Source: Euptelea pleiosperma | Lineage: Eukaryota > Streptophyta > Magnoliopsida > Ranunculales > Eupteleaceae | NCBI GenBank assembly: GCA_035048495.1 | Contig: CM068541.1 | Span: forward strand, 5,649,929 to 5,713,928 | Direction: 5' to 3' | DNA: 64,000 nt | Part shown: positions 56,911 to 64,000 of the stretch, in pieces | Position numbering within the stretch: the stretch's first letter is position 1 | Layout: the number at the start of each line of letters is the position of its first letter | Notes under the pieces: model-generated | Database searches by the model: none | Told to the model about the DNA's origin: nothing | What the model saw: the letters and a program-made list of their open reading frames with translations, nothing else | Translations under genes and position numbers: made by a program

Positions 56911-59900
56911 ATGGGTTTTTCAGTGCTGGGTTTTATGGGGTCTCAGATTTTACACACAAATTATCATCAGAAGTTGGTAAAGGTTCATTTTGTCAATGAA
57001 AGGGAGAGTCAGACTTCAAATTTCAAGCTTCCAAAATGCAGGCCTCAGTCAGGAAGACTTTTTATGTGCAAGCGTGAACCTATTGACTTTGAAGACAGAA
57101 CAAGCCCAAATGAGGTGAACCCAGATTTTTTTTTTTTTTTTTTTCAATCTTCGATAATTTCTTTGTTTATTTGCCTGATTGGTGAAGCAGGTTGTTGGGA
57201 TTCTTCTATTTTGGTTTCAGTTTTGAGAAGACCCTCTATTTCTCTTGACTTTAGAGCTTGTCTTTTTCTTTTTCTTTTTTATTTAAATTTTTGGGTGGGA
57301 GGGGGAATAGCCAGTGTTCATTGTTTGAAATTAGCCTGTTTGTTGCCCTGATATTGGTTGTATATTGTGTAAAGGGGAAAAAATAGCTGACATAGTTCTA
57401 AAGAAACCACCCATATGGTAGTACTATTGTAAAACTGAAACTATTGCTAGTTAGTTTGAATCAACAGTTGAGCGTTGAAGGAATTTTGTGACCTACAATA
57501 ATAAAGCTCAAATGGGTACTTTTTTGTCGAGCCCAAACTCAATGGAAGTTGTTCTTAGTCCTAACCATGATCATTCGAATTCAATCCCATCAATCTACAA
57601 TGTTATCTGAAAATGCCAATTCAGCAGTATTACGTTATTCAGCATATGCATCTTTATAATGAGCTAACCTTGAAAATTTTAATAGAAAAAAAAAAGACAA
57701 TTTATTCAGAAACAATTATTCATTTCTTCACCTTTTGAGCTTGTCAAGCATGTTTGGGATGTTTTCTTCACCTGTGTAGTTCAATTAATATTGCTGTTTA
57801 GACTTTAGACTCAATTCTTCACCTTTAGAACTTTTTAGGCATGTTTGGTTCAGATTAGGGAGGTTTTGGTGGACCAAGATTTCAGGCCAACAAAGCTTTG
57901 AGTCAACTTCTTGACTAGATAGATGTCTTTCTAATAGCCCTAGATTTATAGGCAAACAAAGTTTTGAATCAACTTCTGGACTTGGGTTCTCTTGTGATCT
58001 GCTGTGGCCCTTCTGCTGTTTTTTGATGGGTACAAGATTTCAACCCAAGACATTGGAGAAGATTACAATGCGTTATTTTTTCTGTAGTCCTCTACTTAGG
58101 GTAGCCTTCTCGGGGATTGATAGGCTCTTCAGATACCAAAATGAGTTAAATATCCATCTTTGTTGGCTATTTTGGTTGGTTAAGTAGTACCTTCTATTTG
58201 GGTTCAATATGGAATCTCCAGAAAGAGGTGTGCCTGCGACCCTTCCTTGTTTGGGTTTGAATGGCTAGAGATAAAGTGGAGGTTGGGTGACCCTGTAATG
58301 GTTGATTGGATGCTTTTGAAACATTCCGCTTATTGGGTTTTGCTGTTGGCTTAAGCTGATCTTCCAAGAACATTACAATTGGATCATAGAGGCACTTCCG
58401 GTGACTCAATAATGTCATACTTCCCTTCATGGGCCCTCGTAGGGAGACAGACTTGAGCAGTGAGAATGGAGATGGATCATTAGCTGTTTATGAAAATGGT
58501 GTAGGATTGCTCTGTGGTGGATTGCTGAGGTAACTCCCTCAATGTGATCTGACAGGATATAAATCTTTTTTTTTAATTTTTTTTAATGGGATACGATGAA
58601 CTGTTGGTTATCACTGAACTATCAGGAAATATTCTAGACTTCCTTAAGAGAGTGGTGGGGGCCCATGTTGTGATTTGTGAAGGCAACCCACACCCCAGCT
58701 GATGTAAAAGGAGATCACTGAGCCAGACGACCTCATCTTTGAATGTGGGGCCTAGCTGGCGCAAGGAATGTTGCAGTTGTTTTGGTGAACACCTTTTTAG
58801 CCCAAAATACTAAGCATATAGATGGAAAAGAATGCGATGACTTAACTATTCGCTCCAACACAGAGTAATTTTCACAATTCCAAATGTCCCTGCTTGAGAA
58901 TATGAACTTTGAAGAGAAAGGGTTTCTTTGAGTTGCAACTGTTTGGCCCACAAGAATAATGTATTTTGTGTTTTAGTTCTTTATTCCATCTGTGTGCAAC
59001 TTGCTGCATTGGCCAGAAGGATAATAAGACTAGTCCCCCTCTTACTATTGTGTATAAATACAGTTTTAAAATGGGAGAAATGAACATCTTATTTACCAAT
59101 GTGGTTTTATTGTTTTAAAGGTGAGGAAAGAAATAAAAAGATGCTATGAACTCATACACAGGCTCGGGAGGGGAGTCGTATATTTGGGCTCTTCAAGAAT
59201 GGGGTCAGATCATCCACACTACGTGCAAACACTGGAGTTAGCTAGAGAGGCAAGTATTTTGTATGGTAGTTTTCTCCCTTATCATATTCCTAAGTTATTG
59301 TTACATAGTTATGTATCCATGCATGTTATACGTATTGACATGCACAAACATATGTCCACATGCATATATAATATGATTCTTTATCTGCCTTATGAGGTAC
59401 ATTTTATTGAATGCCAAAGATTTGTGTGGCGGATACAAAATGGTAGTACTTCTTTTCACAGATTGCGAACCTTTTGGATTGCACCTCATGGACGGGAGCT
59501 GGTCCGGGTCTCATGGATGCTGCAATTAAAGGTGCACTACAAGCTGGGAAGCCAGTTGGTGGGTTTAAGATAGGTAAAGAAGCTAGCGAATGGACAACCA
59601 CAAACTTCCATCCCTACCTCCCTTCCGAAACTTATCTTACTTGTAGGTAAATAGCTTTGTATTACTAGTAAGTTTGTCAACAAGGGATAAGGCTCCCAGT
59701 CTCATAAACCGCTTCAAAAGTGCAGGTTTTTCTCTGCCAGGAAACACGGGTTGGTGGATGCTGCAGCGAGGAATACTGGTTTAGATCGGACGGCTGTAGT
59801 CACTCTCCCAGGTGGGATTGGCACTTTAGATGAGATGTTTGAGATTCTAGCCTTGATTCAGCTACAAAGGATTGGATCAGAGCTTCCTGTTCCCTTCATT

Positions 59901-60116
59901 GTGATGAACTATGACTCATTCTATTCAAAGCTACTAGCCTTCCTTGATGATTGTGAAGATTGGGGTACTGTCTCCAAAGGAGAGGTTGCATCACTGTGGA
60001 AGGTCTGTAATGGAAACTCTGATGCTTTGGAGTACTTGTCAGAGTTTTACAATCTTCCTCAGAGCAAAAGAAAGCATGAACCTGGACTGGAAAGGTTACA
60101 TGGAACAGTTACTTGA
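56911..60116 (+). CDS. LOG-family (cytokinin riboside 5'-monophosphate phosphoribohydrolase-like) protein, 4 exons
   Basis: LOG enzymes release free cytokinin bases from their riboside monophosphates; older annotations call the fold 'lysine decarboxylase-like'. Exons: 56911-57114, 59121-59249, 59462-59646, 59726-60116 (TGA), total 302 residues. Residues 1-68 look like an organelle-targeting or linker extension (MGFSVLGFMGSQILH...), longer than in the ~210-residue cytosolic LOGs. The core has YLGSSRMGS (89-97), GAGPGLMDAA (123-132), RKHGLVDAA (178-186) and PGGIGTLDE (201-209). The standard LOG motif is PGGYGTLEE, so Tyr is Ile and Glu is Asp here, as in a diverged subgroup; cytokinin activity is therefore inferred, not shown. 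Exon 2 ends GAG|GCAAGT: the frame requires a GC-AG intron. The start is the first in-frame ATG. Confidence 0.88.
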
Positions 60117-62456
60117 GAGGTGTTGAGGTTAAGGAGAAACTCATTTGTGATATGGGATTATTATTCAACCCCTCTTCAAGTTTCTCACACAAAAGAGCTC
60201 CAATATGCAATTGTATGCTACATTTAAGATTTACGTAAAATCTAGATATGAATATTTTCAGCAAGGTCCACTTCACCAATTTTGAATGGGAACATTTTAA
60301 AACAGAGAAATAATAGTCCTAAACACTCAGCATATGTTCATTTCCTTTTGTTTTAACATTTTGATAAGCAGAAATGAGTCTATTTTTCACTCCTCTTTCG
60401 AGGATAACATTACGACAATTTTGCGTAGAAAATCAAAATTTACATTTTAATAACGTTACGAACAACAGGACTCCAAAGCTACACAGCACATCAAAGTTGA
60501 ACCGAGTGAGGGGTGGTTGATAACCCTTCTTGGGCTTTGGTAACAATTGGCAAAAGGAAGAGAACCCTCTTTGAGGTTATTAGGGAGAGGGAGTGTAAAG
60601 GGAGGAAGAACATTGAATGGTCGCTGTTGTTGCTGAATGGGAATGGATGTGCCAGTGCTGCCTTCTGCTTGTTAAGCCCTTCTATAAAAAAAACTAGAAG
60701 GCTCCCAAGGTGAGGCAGCTCTGAAGAAGAGCCTGTGGTGCACCTGCAAAAGAAATAGTTCACATAAAGCTCAACCCAATTTACAGGCATGCATTCGAGG
60801 CATACGTGCACTGATTCATGTATGTTGGGGAGCACAACCGATGGTTAAGTACGTCGATACCTTAGGATTTCTCACATGGCCTGCTATTTCACTGCCTCGA
60901 CTGTTAAAATGGGGTGTGAAATTAGTAGAGAAATCTAGATAGAGAATGCAATTGGTAATATTTCTAGGTCATCCTACTCTATATGGCTCAATGATTGGTG
61001 GTTCATATCAGTAAGTGTGTGAGCATAATGTGGGCAGAGAGGTAGAGATCGTTTCTAGTTTACACAACTCTTATGTTCCCACTTAGGCCTTATTTGGTAA
61101 CCACATGAATGTTTTCTAAATTAACCTTTGTAGGTCAAGAAGTTTTGATCCAGAAAACTTTTATGGACATTTATGGGCAGGAAGCATTTCTAGAAACTAG
61201 AGCATCTCAAACCAACGTCTTCAAAAAAGCATCTTCTTCAAATTTGAAGATAGAGACACCCTCTAAAAAGTATTGATGAACTCCAACTAATGCTGACTTT
61301 AAAAAATCACATTTTTTTTTCAAAAGGACACAAAAAGGTATTTAAAAATTTTTCAAAATGACATAAAAAGTATTTAAAATTTGTTGGTAAGAAGTAGATA
61401 CTTTTCAAAAAGATACAAAAGGTATCAAAATTTTTCAAAATAACATAAAAAATATAAAAATAAAAATTCAAAAGTTAAATAGGTCTCTATATTTGAAGCC
61501 AAAGAGTAGAGGGCTCTATATTTGAAGCCAACATTAGAGATATAGAGCCCGGCATCAAAGTTAAAGCCAGATATAGAGCCTGTTTGGAGTTGGATTTCGC
61601 AAAAGTTTCATCATATATGAAAATAGAGACACCCGGTTGGAGATGCTTTCAGAGTGGACAAGGCCTTGTGGAAAAAAAAAACAGTGGACAGCTGTTATAT
61701 GATCATGAATTCACTGAGTTTTACTTGAAAATCAACTGCAGTGTTACAAAAGATGACCCGGTCACCCAAGCAAGACTGCTGTAATTTGCGTCCATCATCA
61801 CAGAGACTCACACATCAATTAAATGCTTCCAAGCCAAATCCCATGGCAACGCTACAAACTAAAACATAACCTTATTTCAGGAAATTAAATGGACAACAGC
61901 ATCAAAATGTACATGAATTGATCAGTGTAGGTTCCTTTTGCAGACAACCAAGTTTTGACCCACAGTTTGTCCATATGCACGTTCATCTAGGCAAACAATC
62001 ACAGCAAGCAATCTCAGCCATCTAAATAATGGACTTTCCGTGGTCCATCGGATGGATAGGACTCAACTGATGGATTTAAGCAGTTCATCAATCTGCGGCT
62101 TTTCAAAATGAGTTAAATTTTTACATCTCATTCCACCCGTTCCAGCAAAAATCTGTGAATCTTTGGGCAATATCAGTGATTGATTCATAATAACGACATG
62201 AATTAGAAGGTTGAATAACCAATCGATGGACTCTCCACCAAGAACAAAAAAAAAATTGAAAGATCTGGTGTTATAACACACAAAAATAAGGCATATCATA
62301 ATCCAATTTTTTGGTTCATCTACAAGATATTTCATGATCAACCTTTTTCCGATAAGCATTTTCATGATCAACATTTCAGATGTCTCTCTCAAGTAGTTCA
62401 AAGCTACACTCTAAAAAAGATGAAAAAAAAAACCACCTTTACGTGCTCTAAATGTA
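60117..62456. other. intergenic with TIM22 pseudo-exon and a decayed MITE
   Basis: Besides the pseudo-exon, about 61199-61655 has inverted ends (AGAGCATCTCAAACCAAC / GGTTGGAGATGCTTT) and AT-rich repeats of GACATAAAAAGTATTTAAA. No target duplication found. No gene recognised elsewhere. Confidence 0.5.
60505..60743 (-). pseudogene. duplicated, disabled terminal exon of the TIM22-like gene
   Basis: Close copy of 62457-62698 plus about 95 bp of the adjacent intron. Reading as in the intact exon gives GAPQALLQSCLTLGAF then TAG, and one base is inserted shortly after (TTTTTTTATAG for TTTATTATCG), so the frame is lost. The terminal stop region is also altered. No copies of the upstream exons are seen nearby. 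Confidence 0.8.
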
Positions 62457-63501
62457 TCAGTGACGGGTGGAATCAGAACCCTTCCTGGGTTTTGGTAGCG
62501 ATTGGCAAAAGGAAGAGAAACCCTCTTTGAGGTTATTAGGAAGAGGGAGTGTAAAGGGAGGAAGAACATTGAATGGTCCAGTGTTATTGTTCACTGAGAA
62601 TGGGTGTGCCAGTGCTGGCTGCTGCTTGTTCAGCCCTTCGATAATAAACGAGAAAGCTCCAAAGGTGACACAGCTCTGAAGAAGGGACTGTGGTGCACCT
62701 GCAAAAGGAATAGTTCAAATAAAGGTCAACCCAACTTACAGGCATCAATACATGCATGTGACCCATACATACGCTGCTTGATGTATGTTTACAGTCTTGG
62801 GAGCATAATGGATAACGCGAACCTCGAGAGTTTCTACCATGTTTATAGACCATCCATGCATGACTAATCCACATGCATGCATATACTAGCAGGGACACAT
62901 CAGAGCCAAGAAATTGCTCAGTAAGACCCACACTGACATGCCTAACAGTTATCAGGATGTGGACACATCTCACAATGTTAAGAGATGGTCACCCAAGAAA
63001 TCTAATATGCATCCATGTTCATGCAGATGCCTTCTATATCAAGAGAGAACTCAAGTACCTGGAAAACTCAAAGCAAGACCAGTGCAACATCCAGCTACTC
63101 CCGCATTGATGACTACAGAGAAAAACAATATAATCCATTAGAAAGGACAAACTATGTGAAGTCGGCTAACAATTTGTGACTAAGATGCCATACCATCATC
63201 TTTTCCTCGCAACCTCTTCAAGAAGCAGACAACCAAACTGTGAACCCCAGATAAAACTGCAAAAGTCTGGTAAGTGCAACAGGAGAAAGAAACACCTTCA
63301 GTTTAAAATTGAGTGCCAGCCAGGAAAGGTTGCCAATAATAAATCAAGGATATTAATAGAGTAATGGAAACTCAACTAAAACCATTCAATGGATAAAACT
63401 ACTCATGATTATATGACTCCATAAAACTCCACAAACCTTGGCAGAAGACCCTGCATCTGCAAAGGATCCTTTAAATCCTTTCTTTTTTATCAGTCCAGAA
63501 C
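62457..63501 (-). CDS. TIM22-like mitochondrial inner membrane translocase subunit, C-terminal part
   Basis: Tim17/Tim22/Tim23 family; TIM22 forms the carrier translocase that inserts polytopic proteins into the mitochondrial inner membrane. Minus-strand exons: 63437-63501, 63194-63266, 63059-63112, 62457-62698 (TGA), with matching phases. They read [20 protein letters not shown], then [20 protein letters not shown], then [18 protein letters not shown], then [18 protein letters not shown] with a Pro-rich C-terminal tail ending [11 protein letters not shown]. The Cys pair, Gly-rich helices and plant-type tail fit plant TIM22 (TIM22-2/-3 type). About 143 residues are visible; the N-terminal exon(s) lie beyond 64000. 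A dead copy of the last exon is at 60505-60743. Confidence 0.87.
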
Positions 63502-64000
63502 CTGAAAGATATGTCCACATAAGCCATTTTTTAGTGCAGGAATATTCTCATTGCGCAAGTGTACCAAAAAAAAAAAAAAAAAAGGGGAACTTGGCCTCCT
63601 TGTTTGGCACTTGTCCATGCAAGGTTTTTTAAGTTCGTGCAAGGCCCTAGCAGTCTCTAATTGAAATCTATATAAAAAAGAGCGTCGATTTCACGATTTT
63701 TGCTGTGAACACATTTCGACATGGATAAGCGTGTAGACACATGCTGACATGTACAGCAGTGTCACCCTTTATTTCAATGATTTTATTAAGAAAATACAAT
63801 TTCTAGAAGAAGGCTGTTGTGTTCCATCCTCTATAAACTACTTAAGTTGTCAAACACAACTATAGTTGGGTGATAGTCTTTTCTATTACAAATCAATATT
63901 TTTCTTTTCTCCAAAATGGATTTCTAACAAAGGTTTAATCCTGATGGATATTACATCACATCATTAATGTTTGTGGTCAGCAACATGAACCCTATTTCGT

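Noticed and set aside
56604..56999. 131-residue frame before the LOG gene
   Set aside because: Includes a poly-A tract coding a Lys run and is out of phase with the conserved LOG frame; more likely 5' untranslated sequence.
59121..59573. 150-residue open frame starting at the LOG exon 2
   Set aside because: Read-through of exon 2 into the GC-AG intron; conserved LOG frame resumes at 59462 in another phase.

Overview
The window looks like nuclear DNA of a flowering plant. The genes have many short exons and long AT-rich introns, the protein families are plant types (L-galactose-1-phosphate phosphatase, DOMON/cytochrome b561 protein, LOG-type enzyme, plant TIM22), and the rest is a dense, nested litter of plant transposons. 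I could not place the species from the sequence alone.

Layout. 284-11209 (+): last eight exons of an MO25/CAB39-like scaffold gene whose start lies left of the window. Its introns hold a copia LTR element, a small TRIM-like LTR element, a foldback MITE, a hAT-like MITE and a SINE. 11210-17234: intergenic repeats. 17235-22147 (+): complete 12-exon VTC4-type inositol/L-galactose-1-phosphate phosphatase, 270 aa. 23312-26538 (-): complete 5-exon ribosomal protein eS8 gene, 221 aa. 26690-28565: a repeat split by tandem Helitrons. 29779-30345 (-) and 36388-38407 (-): two tandem DOMON genes, the second a full DOMON-cytochrome b561 protein (393 aa), the first only a secreted DOMON domain (188 aa). 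38500-56900: about 18 kb with no recognisable host gene, built of MULE-like foldback elements, hAT-like MITEs, Helitrons and a striking tandem array of ~170-bp Helitron-like units. 56911-60116 (+): a LOG-family phosphoribohydrolase-like gene with a GC-AG intron. 60505-60743 (-): dead copy of a TIM22 terminal exon. 62457-63501 (-): the last four exons of the intact TIM22-like gene, which runs out of the window.

The genes are ordinary housekeeping or redox/hormone functions and do not form a pathway cluster. The less expected content is in the repeats. At least twenty copies, many degenerate, of one palindromic ~300-bp family are present; one copy has a clean 9-bp target duplication. Several Helitrons carry this palindrome inside them. 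Short Helitron-like units have fused head to tail into a 2.2-kb array. Low-complexity hAT-like MITEs have readable 7-8-bp target duplications. No CRISPR array, rRNA or tRNA gene was seen. All calls rest on reading the sequence; no database search was possible.
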